In this document: positions 22,957 through 33,799 of the stretch, in pieces
Numbering within the stretch: the first letter of the stretch is position 1
How the letters are laid out: every line of letters starts with the position of its first letter
Origin: Hymenopellis radicata
Taxonomy: Eukaryota > Basidiomycota > Agaricomycetes > Agaricales > Physalacriaceae
Length of the DNA stretch: 64,000 nt
NCBI GenBank assembly: GCA_015501595.1
Contig: JADNRX010000113.1
Location: forward strand, 62,001 to 126,000
Direction: 5' to 3'
The notes under the pieces: model-generated
Database searches by the model: none
Seen by the model: the letters and a program-made list of their open reading frames with translations, nothing else
Told to the model about the DNA's origin: nothing
Made by a program: the position numbers and the translations under genes

Positions 22957-23276
22957 TGACACCGGCGGCAAAACCCAGCGTGGTTGAAACGCAACCACGT
23001 CCGTCGTGGTTGCACCGTGGTACGTACCGTGGTTGCAAACATGCTTATCGGTCGTGTCTCACCACTTGCCGCCTCGGCCAACAGCGGCTTTCCAGCAGAT
23101 GTGCTCCGTCTCCCAGTGTGTGCCGTCAGCGGCACCGCCGCGACAGTACCATCTATGATGATCTCAGCAGTGCGGCATGAAGCCGCGAGCATCATCACAA
23201 AACGTTTGCAACCACGGTAACAACCACGATGGACGTGGTTGAAAAGTAACCACGGTGGGTTTTGCCGGCGGTGTGA
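22957..23276. mobile_element. Short inverted-repeat element built on GTGGTTG motifs
   Basis: The left arm (22957-23040) starts TGACACCGGCGGCAAAACCC and the right arm (23214-23276) ends GGGTTTTGCCGGCGGTGTGA. The two are inverted copies of each other, the left one carrying about 20 extra bases. Both arms are full of short palindromic words such as CAACCACG and CGTGGTTG. The 173-bp core has no transposase. No clear target duplication is visible. This looks like a miniature inverted-repeat element. Confidence 0.6.
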
Positions 23277-23295
23277 CCATCACGGAGGTCTCCAC

Positions 23296-23361
23296 GTTCC
23301 CTATTTGTACTCGGTGGGATCGGCCCGATTAAGAGGGTGATGAGCGGGCGATGAGTTCACC
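23296..23361 (+). repeat. Dispersed repeat family A, copy 2 (3' end only)
   Basis: Only the last roughly 65 bp of the family are present: GTTCCCTATTTGTACTCGG, GATCGGCCCGATTAAGAG and two variants of the tail unit GAGCGGGCGAT, ending GAGTTCACC as in copy 3. Confidence 0.75.
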
Positions 23362-23621
23362 ACATCTCAGTCCTAGTGCTCAGCTGCGAAAGCTTGGGAT
23401 TCAGATGGTTACTCACCAGGGCAACCAATTCTCGGACTAGGCTTGGACGGTTACTGTAAGGGCCATGAGAGCATTGCGCAGACGGTAACGTAATAGCCCG
23501 CCTGGGCCGCCCCGACGTCGCCTAGCTTCGAAATTAGTTCATACTTGGCTATAAGTCATCCTTTGATATCCATCCACCTCCTCCTACCCTTAGCATTGAC
23601 AAATTTAGGGTATTCGACTGT

Positions 23622-25712
23622 CTAGTAACCTGATTCAGCGCCCATTCTAGCACGCTTTGGGTTCCCATCAAAAGTTCTCTCCTTCGAATGCTGACCCGGG
23701 GTGGGGCTTCCTTGTGCGCGCAGTCCCGAGTCTGAATCCCGCCGCCACGCAGAGCCTCCGAGTGGACTATGACTCCTCTTTCTACTGCTATTATGCCTTG
23801 CACCCCCCCAACCACCATCCCTTTCAAGCGCACGATTTCGGGCCCAGGTAGAATCATCCACAGGCTCTCGCTTCACTGACCTATAAGAGCTTAGAGAGCT
23901 GGACAGAGAGCCGTGGTGTCCAAAGGGCCCTGATTCAGACAGATGATTGATCGGTCGCTTACTATTAGCTTTTCGCATCGGCGACTGCACAGGAAGAGGC
24001 GAAAGGACAGGCTTCCCTGGGACGACATGTATCGACATAGGGGTGCTGGCAGACTGGGCTGTCTTGCCTGGTCGAACGTTGTGGAGCCTGGGGTCTCGCG
24101 AATAGTGGCGCGGTTGCGCGCGCGTCGGCAAACGCGGCGGAATCAACCCAAGCCCTAAATCTGCATCAGACTCGGAGCCTCCTGCATGCACTTGGTGCGT
24201 GAAGTGAGGCGATGTGACGTGAACGGAACTAGGCGGTATTTTTGACCGCAACCTCGGATCTCCGGACTTCAGCGGAGGTGGTACGGGTACAGACGAAGGA
24301 AGTGCAATGGGTGCGGAGGACGCGGGGAAATGGTTTCTGTGTGATACGGAAATCTTGCAAAGTTCAGGATGCGGTTTTGGTGCGAGAATGGGGGAGAAAG
24401 TTTTCCCGGCGTCTCCTCTATCGGTCGCCTTTGCAATGTAGACTGTGGACGAGGCACCCGCAATCCGTTCCTGGAAGCCCATTCGTTAGAAAGTTATACC
24501 AAAAGAGCGGACCATTGACGGACATTGTGCTTGGTATGCTGATTCCGGTCGGCCATGGCCAGCTCCTTCTCGAGACAAATTATAGTTTCCTTCGATTTCG
24601 CCTGCTGATCCTGATGGCTAGCTCTTAGAGCGTCCTTTGAGGATTGACAGTCCTCGTGCAATACCTCAAGTCTTTCGTGGCTCCTTTGGAGTTCGTTACG
24701 GGCTGCTAGGAGCTCTCTGTAAGCAAGCTCGAGTGCGTCCCTATCTCTGTTATCGTCTCTTGTAGAGGCCTAGAGCACAGAAACATGTTTAAGCGACATT
24801 TATACCAGAGAATGACGCAAATTCATAGACCTTTAAGGACAATAACAAAGCCGGAGTCGTCTTGACCTCTTCTTGCAGAATAGCGTGCTCCCTAGTAACG
24901 CTGTCGTTCGCCTTACTACGATTTTCTGGCGAGCTTTGGATTACTAGGTGCTGTAGAATTCGAAGAGTTGATATTAATGATTTGTTAGACATAGAAAAGG
25001 CATTAACCAACCCGGAGCCTCGCGAGTTCTGCCTCTCGCTCAATCAACTGCTCCCGAAGAGCGGATACCTCGGGGCTCGAGCACGTTTTCCATTTCTTTG
25101 GAAGCCAGTCAGCCTGAGTAAAGATATGAAGGACGTTGAGCAAGGCGCACCGTTGTTTCGGCTTTAGCTAACCGCTCATTGGCCACTGCCTGGCGCAGTC
25201 TGGCGAGCTCTTGCTCTCGGTTCTAAAATTGTATGACATGAACGATCGTCGCATGCAGGACGGACTGACACACCCGAGTGACCGCTTTAAGAGCGGTACT
25301 ACAGTCCAAGAGCTCCCACTGCAAGCGGTCCATCTCTAGCTCACATTCAAGAGCCCTGAGCTAATCATGAGAGAGTGTCAGACTCGTCCGTCATACATCT
25401 GGTGATCCATACCTCTTGCTCTTCCAAAGCTTCTTTACTGTCCTCATGCGCCAGCTCCAACCTCTGTTGAAGGCCTTCTATAGTCGCTACCTCGTCGGCT
25501 ACTCTTTCCTCCACGCTGCCTAAGTACCGTGCGACCTGGAGAGCGTCCGTTGCATCTTCAAGTTTACCCTCAAGATCCTTTTTAACGCGTCGGAGAAGGA
25601 TAAGCTCTCCCTGTGCTTCCTGACTTTGCCCAAGCATTCGTAGCTTTGACGGGCACTCTTCGCCATGAGAGGACTTGCTGAGCCCATCGCTGTGCGGATA
25701 TTCAGCCTGCAT
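23622..25712 (-). CDS. Coiled-coil protein with disordered, basic C-terminal region
   Basis: From an ATG at 25712 on the minus strand, several exons encode coiled coil: EEQ-, KDLEGKLEDATDAL- and ERVADEVATIEGLQQRLE-type heptads; then LRALECELEMDRLQWELLD; then DALELAYRELLAARNELQRS. The last long exon (from about 24480 down to 23622) is Pro/Ser/Arg-rich: GDPRLRSKIPPSSVHVTSP, SVKREPVDDSTWARNRALE, ending NPKRARMGAESGY. The KRAR stretch could serve in nuclear targeting. Middle exon borders (24480-25365) were not all resolved. An extra upstream exon is possible, because the frame stays open to about 25870. It resembles the 2006-7873 protein in style, not in recognisable sequence. Function is unknown. 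Confidence 0.55.
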
Positions 25713-26719
25713 CTAGTGAATGCCATAAGACGAGTGGCTTCAAAGGTGCCGACAAACTACGCACCATCGCCGTCAAAGGACGAGGCAACTGAACGGCAGT
25801 GGCAAGTAGTCGCTCTGAAGATAACCGTAAAGACTTGTCTTTGTCAAGACGACCCTTTGATCGCCTCTTTCATTGAACGTGAAGTGTGTCGCCATTGTTA
25901 ATATAAAGGAAGGCGTGATCGGATAAAGTTCAAAGAACTGACAGGTTTCTCGTGTAGGCAGGGTGAATAAAGAATGCACCACCAATCACACAAGTTCCGA
26001 GTAGAGCGGTTATCTGATGGATGAGATGTGGTGACCAAACAGGCTCCGTGGAAGTCCTCAAGAGTCGAAATTCGCAAATTGGCGGCAGAATAACCAGGGT
26101 TTGAGGTTTGAGGTCTGAATAGGCTTCAGGGGGTAAGTCCATGACTGAGGCACATATGAGCAGCGATGTAGTTGAAGCAGCAAGCTTGCCTAAGATTCAG
26201 AGAAAAGACAGCTTGATATGGTGTCGATGTCGAGCGGGCCGTGGAACACTTGCAGCAGCTGCACAGCTGCATGCAGGAAGTTGAACGGGCCCATATATAT
26301 GCAGGGTCTGCTCCAGCAAGGCTCGGCCTTTGCAGCTACAGCTCCGTGCCCGTTTGTTCGACAATCTACTGAAAGAGCCTCCGGGTTCATCATCGGATTT
26401 CGCTCGCCGCTGGCCGCTGCCTCGTCCCGAATCCCACGCTGGATATTGTCAAGGATGCTGGTGGAAGGTGAAGTGAAGGCTGAGTGAAGTGCAAAGCAAA
26501 GCGATGGAGACCTCGGCGCGTACCATTCAACGTTCCGTGTCCGCCTAAGCTGTTGGGAGCTCTCATCATAAGGGAAGATAGTGTCATGAAAACACACCGC
26601 CAGTCATACTCCGCTTTGCGCAGACAGGCGGGGCTTGGGTCGCCAAAATTTGTTGACCATGCGCGAATCTGCGCTTCAATCCCTCGGGCCAGTTTGTCTC
26701 TCTGTCAACCGCGGGCTGG
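25713..26719. other. No supported gene
   Basis: There are short open frames on both strands (for example 26190-26597 minus), none with convincing coding character. The right end leads into the DUF6589 relic. Confidence 0.4.
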
Positions 26720-27477
26720 TTCAGCGCCCGACTCGTCCGACAATGGCAGCGATGACGTTACGCCTATGGAACGACTGGAGTACGGATTCCCGCTAAGCAC
26801 TCTCTGGCATTATGCATTACAAGCGACTCACATGGTTATGCGTACCCACTATGGACATAGTCCGGTGCAAGATCCTACATGTCTCCAAGCCCACAAGGAC
26901 TGGCTTAACCGAACCTGGGATGCCAGCAAGCCGAACTACGCAGCCTCAAAGTCACCCATCCGACATTCGCAGATTGCTCGAATACTATATATTATTAGTC
27001 AGTTACGATGCTCAAAGTAAAAGATTGTTCTCACTTCGTTGTAGGATTCGAAAAAAGAAGCGAACATGGAATACTTTGCGACAGTGGGAACCAACGCTTG
27101 ATGAATTAAAATCTCTCGTCACGGATATTGCTGGATACGATGCTGCAGATCAGGCCAAGAAAAGGAAAGATGACTGGGCTGCTCACGACGCATTCTTCAT
27201 TCGTGATGCATTGCTATTCTGCGATTTTGAAGATGCAGTAGCTCACGCTGACGCCGGATGCGTCCTGAGGGTGATGAAGTTCTGATGCCTTGGATTCCGT
27301 GGCGCAGGGCGACATAATTACGCCAGAGAGTGCGCAGAAGTCTTGCTACAGTGGAAGTACGAGACCACAGCGGAGCTTCGCAAGATTTTAGAACGAAGCT
27401 GGTTTAAATTTTTCAACCGATGATTGGCGGGGGCGATGGATAGCATGTGATCTCTACATGGAACAGCTGAACTTTTA

Positions 27478-28015
27478 GCCTGGGTACCTGCTCTAGTAGG
27501 AGGGAAGACAATCGTTCCGTCATACAGATAGGAAAGACAGCCACCATAAGAGTATTCTTTGGGAATTGTTGGAGGTCGAAAGGGCAAGGCTCTGAGTCAG
27601 GGAGCTTGGATAGCAGCTCCAGGACCTTCATAAATCCATACATGTAGCTCGTCTTGCCGCCGCCAGTGCGCAATGCGGAGAGAACATGTGTTCCGGCCAA
27701 TCCTTTGCATAATCCTTCGATGATATAGTCGTGGAATGGGTGGGGTATGGCGGACCGGAGAAGATTCGAAACATATTCTGCACTTCCGGGCTGACGATGC
27801 TCATTTTTGAGGCGGCGACCATCACTGGTGACGTTGACGAGGCTGCGTCAACGAAGTTGATCAACAAGACGCGACCGCGCGGCGCTCAGGTGTTCAGGCA
27901 CTTTTCGGCCCACACTCGGCTCACACGTCGGACTTCCAATAATCTGATGAAGGATCCAGTCTATGAACTTTTGGATAAAGGTCAGTATGAGTAGCGCTGC
28001 AGTGCTGGTTACTTA
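27478..28015. mobile_element. Insertion splitting the DUF6589 relic
   Basis: DUF6589 coding stops at ...YMEQLNF and resumes with VLIAHGNRVTIEYI, losing only about five residues, so about 540 bp were inserted at one point. The insert holds a reversed helicase piece (27500-27720) and an open stretch 27731-27994 on the plus strand (STKLINKTRPRGAQVFRHF, TRLTRRTSNNLMKDPVYEL). I saw no terminal repeats or clear target duplication. It may be a template-patched repair event rather than a transposon. Confidence 0.5.
27500..27720 (-). pseudogene. RecQ/DEAD-type helicase fragment (Walker A region)
   Basis: The minus strand reads HDYIIEGLCKGLAGTHVLSA, then LRTGGGKTSYMYGFMKVLEL with a GGGKT Walker A loop, followed by FPKNTLMVAVFPI. 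It is cut off at the DUF6589 junction. The helicase core beyond motif Ia is missing. Confidence 0.55.
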
Positions 28016-28463
28016 TCGCTTCGTAGCACGTCCTCATTGCCCATGGAAACAGAGTTACAATTGAGTATATTCAAAAGCGTGGCTCCGCTTGCGTGGAAGC
28101 CTTTCGAGAGGTCACCCATCTTGTCTTCGGTGATTCTGACCGCGCGCGACGGTCCAAAGAGGTTGGCTGCCAGACTGATATCGAGGCACTGGTCAATCAG
28201 CTCTTGAACAAGAAGGTCCGTGTCCCCACCAAAGGAGCCACGCACTGTAGGTCCTGCCCCAAAAAGTCAAGAAGGACGCCGCGGGCAATTCCGTTATTCC
28301 CAAGAAAGCTGCTGAGAAGAAATCCGCTATGGGCGATGTCCAGGAATTGGGGGCCGGGGTCTGGCAGGCTGGAAAGTTCACCGAGTTTCTTGCCCAGACA
28401 ACATACGATCTCGCTTGGAAGTCCTCCACCAAAAGAATCAAGATCCGGTCAGAAGGCACATGA

Positions 28464-30524
28464 GACTTTTGGTGTCCTTGTTGGACAAAAATGAATCCAG
28501 AATATCATATGGAAGACTCACATTCGAGGGCAATGTCGTCCAACTTTCACTTTCGTATCAGCAGACGAAGGTTGAGTTTCGTTTGCGGAGTGATCGGCCC
28601 GAGCACCAGCCGATCACGTTACTTAGGGGCTAGCGCGCCGACGCTTGCCTAATTCAGACGCCACCGCCAAGACTCCATTCAGTCAGCGGGTTGCACTGTT
28701 CAAGTCTTTGTTTTTCAAGTATGTATGTCTACTCAAGCAGTTTGAACTTACTGCTTACTCTAGCGCCCATCGGAGACAGGCCCGGGAAGTGGCGCACCCA
28801 AGATGTTCCAGCCTCCGAACAGAACTGCATCTGCATTACCACCTCTGGATTGATATGCCATCCAGTGTGTGAAGGGCATTGTTCTATGCTCTGACGTGCT
28901 CAGAAGTCAGACTGCACTGCTCATGAAGGCCCAACAGAGACCGAACTTGTTCAATTCGGGTGTGTCCGAGTCCTCCTGTTACACTGATTTCTCTACCGTC
29001 TAATGACGTACTCTCCCTGAATAGTGGCGTGTACTGGGCTGTAAGAAGGACCGACACATGACCTGCCTCAGGATAACTACAGTCATAGACGTTCTCAGTA
29101 GCGGCGGCGGCGATTAAGTAGAGCAATGATTGGGTGCAGTGATCAACTGAGGTGTCAAGGTGCAGGCAGGGTCCACGGAGTTTGGGTACCAACCTGGCTG
29201 ACGGAACATTTCTTGTCCTGCTCAACCAAACTATGATTATAAGGTAGAGTGTACACTGTGTGCGAGCGTTTAGTCGGCGAAGATCAAGTCGCGATGATGT
29301 GACAGATGGCGCGTCACAAAGGCGCACACGTCACGGGTCCCGCCACCCGTCCAACGAAAGTGCGTACTCAATATGAATCACAGCGAGCCATAGGGTATAC
29401 GAAAGAATGAAAACAAGAGATTGTAGCATTGAGAACAAGATTACGGTGTGATCGCTGCCGAGATCAACTCTAAAAGCTCCGAAACTCTGAATCGAAAACG
29501 AAAATCCGGTTCTGAAAGCGGGATTTAATTTTGTCCTATATGGACACCCATATGAGACAACCAATCTCAACCAATCATCAAATTAAATGTAAGATACTTA
29601 CCTTTCGGTTTGAGATTGATGAAGTGTTCCAATGGTTTTCGAGAGATTCTCGCGTTTCTTCATATCCGCTTTGGTCTCTCCATTATCATCTTTCTTCTTC
29701 CCTCTCTTGGCGGCAGCAACCGTGGGCACGGTAAGTGGCTCCTTGGGACGAAAGCCCAAGATGGGACAAGGAAGATGCATGTACCAAGAGACAACGCCGC
29801 GGGTTCCAAAGAGGCATCTGCACGGTGCCGGACCGATGTATTCGTCCCTGTCTCAGGTATAAGTAAGAAGGATCGCGAACTGAGTTAATATCACCAATTT
29901 GGCGACCATCTCTGATCAAACAGGGCAACCGTGTCTTGTCGACATACCTTCACTGGTACCTGAGCACGTAGCTTTCCCCAATGGTGCCCATAGTAAGACC
30001 GTCAAGCCCAACACCGCCGAACGTTGATTATTTTACATCTCGAGAGATAGAATCAGTTAACTCGTAGAAATACGTGTGTGGTACGCCTACGCGACACTGT
30101 GAGAATGCTCAGCGACACCGAAGGCAAGAAACAAACCTCACACAATGTATCCCACAATCTCTTCTTTCAAACTCGTCAGACATCGTCCCATCTGCTGCGT
30201 CTCCCATACACCTCTGAGGAGGAGGTCGACATGCGCCAAATGTTGTACAGGTCGTCCTCAGATGACGAGACTTGAAGAAAAAAAAATTGTCCTCATTCAT
30301 GCTCGCTGGTGCTCGGTTCGTTGCACTTGAATTTGTCGAGCTTGAAGAGACGTCGTCGTTGTGCGCAGGTTATCGTGATAAAAAGGTCATCCGCGGTTTG
30401 TTTATCATCGTCCTTGATCCGTCGCGCTTGAAGAGAGGTTATTTGTCGTGCATAAGTTATCCTCGTGGTCGTCACAGGTAATCGTGTTTGAGGGAGGTCA
30501 TGGTCCTGTTGCTTCTAGAGGGTC
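28464..30524. other. No supported gene
   Basis: Several medium open frames (28884-29327 minus, 29610-29888 plus) lack family resemblance and clear splice structure. I cannot support any of them. Confidence 0.4.
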
Positions 30525-30785
30525 GGGGGTTGTCGTCGTGCTCAGTGCATCGTCGTTCTCGAAGGGATTCGTAGTCGCGCTCAGTTCATCGAACTGAGGG
30601 TTGTCGTGTCCACGCTCGGTGTTCCTGCGCTTGGATCAGCATCCTCGGGGTCTTAAACTTTGCAAGTCGGGGAGGTTGTCGTCGTGCTCGGATGGGAGAT
30701 TGTTATCGTGCTCAGGTCATCGTCGTTCTTGAGCGACGTTGTAGTCGCGCTCGGTTCATCACACTCGAGGGTCCTTTTGAGTAGG
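30525..30785 (+). repeat. Two diverged copies of a TCGTCGTGCTC-rich unit
   Basis: GGTTGTCGTCGTGCTC occurs at about 30530 and 30675. Each is followed by CATCGTCGTTCT, then GTAGTCGCGCTC and GGTTCATC/AGTTCATC. Unit spacing is about 145 bp. Shorter related words (ATCGTCCTTGATCCGTCGCG) extend left to about 30400. This is an old tandem duplication. Confidence 0.5.
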
Positions 30786-31430
30786 ACAGAGCAGGACTTG
30801 GTGTGTTGCGGTGATGGGCAGAGACAAGTGCGAACTTGCCTGTTTGGGACATGGATGGTTCAACTTCTCATGAAACAACCGACCTGTCGGGCTTACCATC
30901 AAAGAATGACATTTTCGGAGACAAGATTGGGTCGGGCAGAATGCAAGACCAAGCTGAGCTTGGGATTTATTTCTAACAGGTGGTGATCACTACTTGGGCG
31001 GAGTAACCCTACTATACTTGGGCGGCGCTCGTGTCGAACCCAAGCTGAGCTTGATCGGCTCATCGAGCGCACCACAATCGAGTGAGAGCTAGGCGGCGCT
31101 CATTTGAACGTCTGGCTGTGGAGGCGTGGAAAAACGCTGGACGATCAGATTATGTCAGCTCCTCCCGCCATGAAGTCGGATTCAAGTCGTCGTCCTTCGA
31201 GGGGACGATAACTACTTTCCTATTATGAAGACTGTTCTTATGTCTTGCACCTCCCCTCCCCGCCCTCACCCACAACCACTATCCCTTTCAAAGTCTGGCT
31301 AAATATGGTGAAAGCGGGAATGGGCTGTTGATCCCTTACTTGGTCGAGGAAGCGGACCTCCCTTGTGTTAGACGTTGGAACGAACTCTTTGTCTCCTTCA
31401 GGACACAATGGGGTCACAACTATAAAATGC
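30786..31430. other. No supported gene
   Basis: The stretch includes short repeats of ACTTGGGCGG and CCAAGCTGAGCTTG near 30950-31060 and a C-rich tract near 31250. It is otherwise featureless up to the promoter of the HNH gene. Confidence 0.4.
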
Positions 31431-31438
31431 TCTAATCT
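31431..31438 (+). promoter_or_regulatory. TATA box of the HNH-like gene
   Basis: TATAAAAT lies 68 bp upstream of the ATG at 31506, a good distance for a core promoter with a short leader. Confidence 0.5.
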
Positions 31439-31505
31439 CTAGCGGTTTCTCTTGTTTGCTTGTTCTCCAGTCGTCTCTCTCGCCTCTTTCTCTTCATCGT
31501 CGCTA

Positions 31506-32733
31506 ATGTCGGACTTCGACGAATACACCAATTCCTCCAAACGCTCTAGGTATATCACGTGGACTGCAGGGCCTCCTGCAACTCCGTCACCCCCGCCCAG
31601 CCCGAGGGAGCTCATACCTGCGTACACCAGGGCATCCACTGGCCGACCACAAAAGCTCCAAAGGCAACCTACGGTTGAGAAAAACATCCAACCGATGAAA
31701 AAGATTTCATCAGCAGCCCGCCAAAGAGCCGAAGCGGCATCTCCAATCGGGCGACGATGCCTAATAACACGCGTTCCCGCGGCCAGTGGTGCCAAAATAC
31801 AGCTAATGCACGTTGTAAAACGTGCATCGGATCTAGCTTCAGTACGTTCCACTCTTGTTTACCCTATTCACTGTCTAATCAAATATGCGGTAGATTCGGG
31901 CACTCGAACATCTGACAGGGCGTCCTAGAGACTCTCTAACTGTCGATTCCCAATATAATCTCTTCTTCGGTATGCATGTGTCTTCCGAAAGGACCTCAAT
32001 TAAACTTCGTAATAGGCCTCTTGAAACTCCATAAGGCTTTTGATGCTAAGGCCGACAGTTGGGCGCTTTGTCCCGAGAACAAAATCCTGTGTCGGATCCT
32101 CAATCGGTATACTGAACTCCGAGACAAGGAGTATGACGCTGCTGCTTTAACCAAGCTCTGGGATGAGGAGGTGTGTACACACGATAATAGCTGAGGCGCC
32201 AGTATGCTGACCATTTGTAGGATTTGCGCGATGGCGTTCTCCATACCTACACTATCATGCCGTTTGGCGCATTCCATCAGACAATCACACGGCAGCCTGT
32301 TGACCCCAACAACCCCACTATCGGCCCGAAAACGTTCAAGGCGCCATACGACGATCTCGTTGTTGAGTGCCATTTGTCCGTTGCGTTTGTCGTCTGGAAC
32401 CTGATCCAGAAGGCCAGCAATCAGACCCTCTCACCGTTATGCACCGTAGCACAGCGGCAAAGGTTCAAGACGGTTAAATCCATATCCGTCATATGGATCA
32501 AAGCAATGGTACCGTTTACCTTACAGGATCCTGTGCCTCTTCTTGAGCAGCCTGCGCTCATAACTGGGACCGACAACGACGTACGCACCCTCAGGCCTCG
32601 CAAAACGGACGAGCCTATTGGGTGCACCAAGGCGAACGGCCGGTCTGCTAAGAAGCGGAAGTCTACAAGGGCCAGTGCATCTTCTGTGCCGAAGAAGCAA
32701 AGAACTCTTGACTCAGGCAAGGATCATGTTTGA
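31506..32733 (+). CDS. HNH-nuclease-like domain protein
   Basis: Four exons (31506-31841, 31894-31969, 32016-32170, 32221-32733) splice in frame to 359 residues. An Arg/Pro-rich N-terminus is followed by RRCLITRVPAASGAKIQLMH and VVKRASDLA, then across the intron ALEHLTGRPRDSLTVDSQYN and LFFGLLKLHKAFDAKADSW. The order Cys-Ile-Thr ... His-Val-Val ... Asn-Leu ... Leu-His-Lys-x-Phe-Asp is that of the HNH_2-type domains common in basidiomycetes. The first His sits in the ββα-metal position, and the LHKAFD helix carries the second metal-site His. The C-terminus has a basic nuclear-type tract (SAKKRKSTRASASSVPKKQR). No signal peptide is present. The protein could be a nuclease or a domesticated DNA-binding fold; activity is inferred only from the motif. 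The gene is undamaged and lies 126 bp from a family A repeat. Confidence 0.7.
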
Positions 32734-32858
32734 TACGGAGACTAGTCACATTCCATTTCTTCATAATTTGTATCATATCCGCCCCCTTTATTCCTTGATA
32801 TTTAGCTTGTACTTAGTAGGAGACTGCAATATTAACTAACTCGTAGACTGAGATGTGG

Positions 32859-33094
32859 TGAACTCATCGCCCTCTTAATCGGGCCGATCCCACTGAGTAC
32901 AAACAGGGAACAACAGATCGACGAACGTATTTCTCCTAATTCTACACTGCCTACAACTAGACTCTCCTCACTCGCACTCGCAGCCAAAAGTCTCTCAAAG
33001 CTGGCAGTGCGCCGGTTGACTTACCTGCCGGTCTCAGGGAGGCATCCTACCCAGTTGTCGCAGTAACACCGAGGACCCGCTCGTCGCCCGCTCA
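32859..33094 (-). repeat. Dispersed repeat family A, copy 3
   Basis: Full-length copy in reverse. On the minus strand it runs TGAGCGGGCGACGAGCGGG ... GATCGGCCCGATTAAGAG, then a single tail unit and GATGAGTTCA. The ends TGAGC...GTTCA have a TG...CA form as in long terminal repeats, but no 5-bp target duplication is visible at the flanks. Confidence 0.8.
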
Positions 33095-33799
33095 CCGGCT
33101 TTTCGCCCTTGCCTCCATCCCCCATCTCGTTTCAATCTGGACGTCATTCCTGTGGGAATCCCTCCTCGACGTTAAAGGACTTTTCAGCTACCATACTCTG
33201 GATGCTGCACTCGGGGCGAAATCTTCGGAAAGACAATTCAAACCTCGCTGCAAAGCATTCGAACTGGAAATTGAATTTCCATTCAACAGCAGTATGTGCC
33301 CTTATTTCGCGTATGTCTGATGGCTTATTATATCAATAGACTTTCGTCTAGATGCAGTGAGATCCGCAGACCTCGCGGACTTGCAATTGTAACGCCATTT
33401 TGAAGTTCGCGTCGTGGAACCCTCGTTCGCTTGATTACGATCTCTTCGTTTACGTGGCAGCGTTGCCATGACCCAGAACTCGGATACGACCACCATATGG
33501 ATCCGCGAACGTTCGACTTTGGAAACCTTTTCGCGTTGACAAGATCTCGGTTGGGAAATCCAACTTGGTGCGTTCGAGATTGAAGTTGTGATTATTGCTT
33601 TGGATTGATTAGCTGACACTTCTTCCAGACGTTCTACTACATTACTCGAATAGCCTCTACATCGGTCGGCTCCGGGTGCTTTCAATTGAACAACATTCCA
33701 AAAACCAACTTACGTGTGGCGCAAATTCCGACATTTCCTCGAATTCGGTTGACAAAACTAAAGTGATGGAACGTCCTCGAGACCATCTCCGACCACCCT
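33095..33799. other. Unrecognised, possibly decayed coding sequence
   Basis: Open stretches such as DAALGAKSSERQFKPRC (33200-33290) look protein-like but break after 30-60 codons. No family is recognised. Confidence 0.3.

Larger units (their letters stand above)
26720..28463 (+). pseudogene. DUF6589-domain protein gene, interrupted by a 0.54-kb insertion
   Basis: The left part reads DDVTPMERLEYGFPLSTLWH, ATHMVMRTHYGHSPVQDPT and RTWDASKPNYAASKSPIRHS. After an intron come DDWAAHDAFFIRDALLFCDF and ADAGCVLRVMKF, with a TGA where the family has Trp. It continues CLGFRGAGRHNYAREC, then shifts frame to WRGRWIACDLYMEQLNF at about 27475. The same protein resumes at about 28016 with VLIAHGNRVTIEYIQKRGSA and RARRSKEVGCQTDIEALVNQ, shifts frame again near 28250, and reads GAGVWQAGKFTEFLAQ before ending near 28463. 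These blocks match the order known for DUF6589 proteins, which are abundant and of unknown function in agaricomycetes. The gene is dead: a stop, two frameshifts and an insertion. Confidence 0.8.

Noticed and set aside
32859..33094. Family A repeat as a proven solo LTR
   Set aside because: The TG...CA ends fit, but no 5-bp target duplication is visible and the other copies do not end identically.
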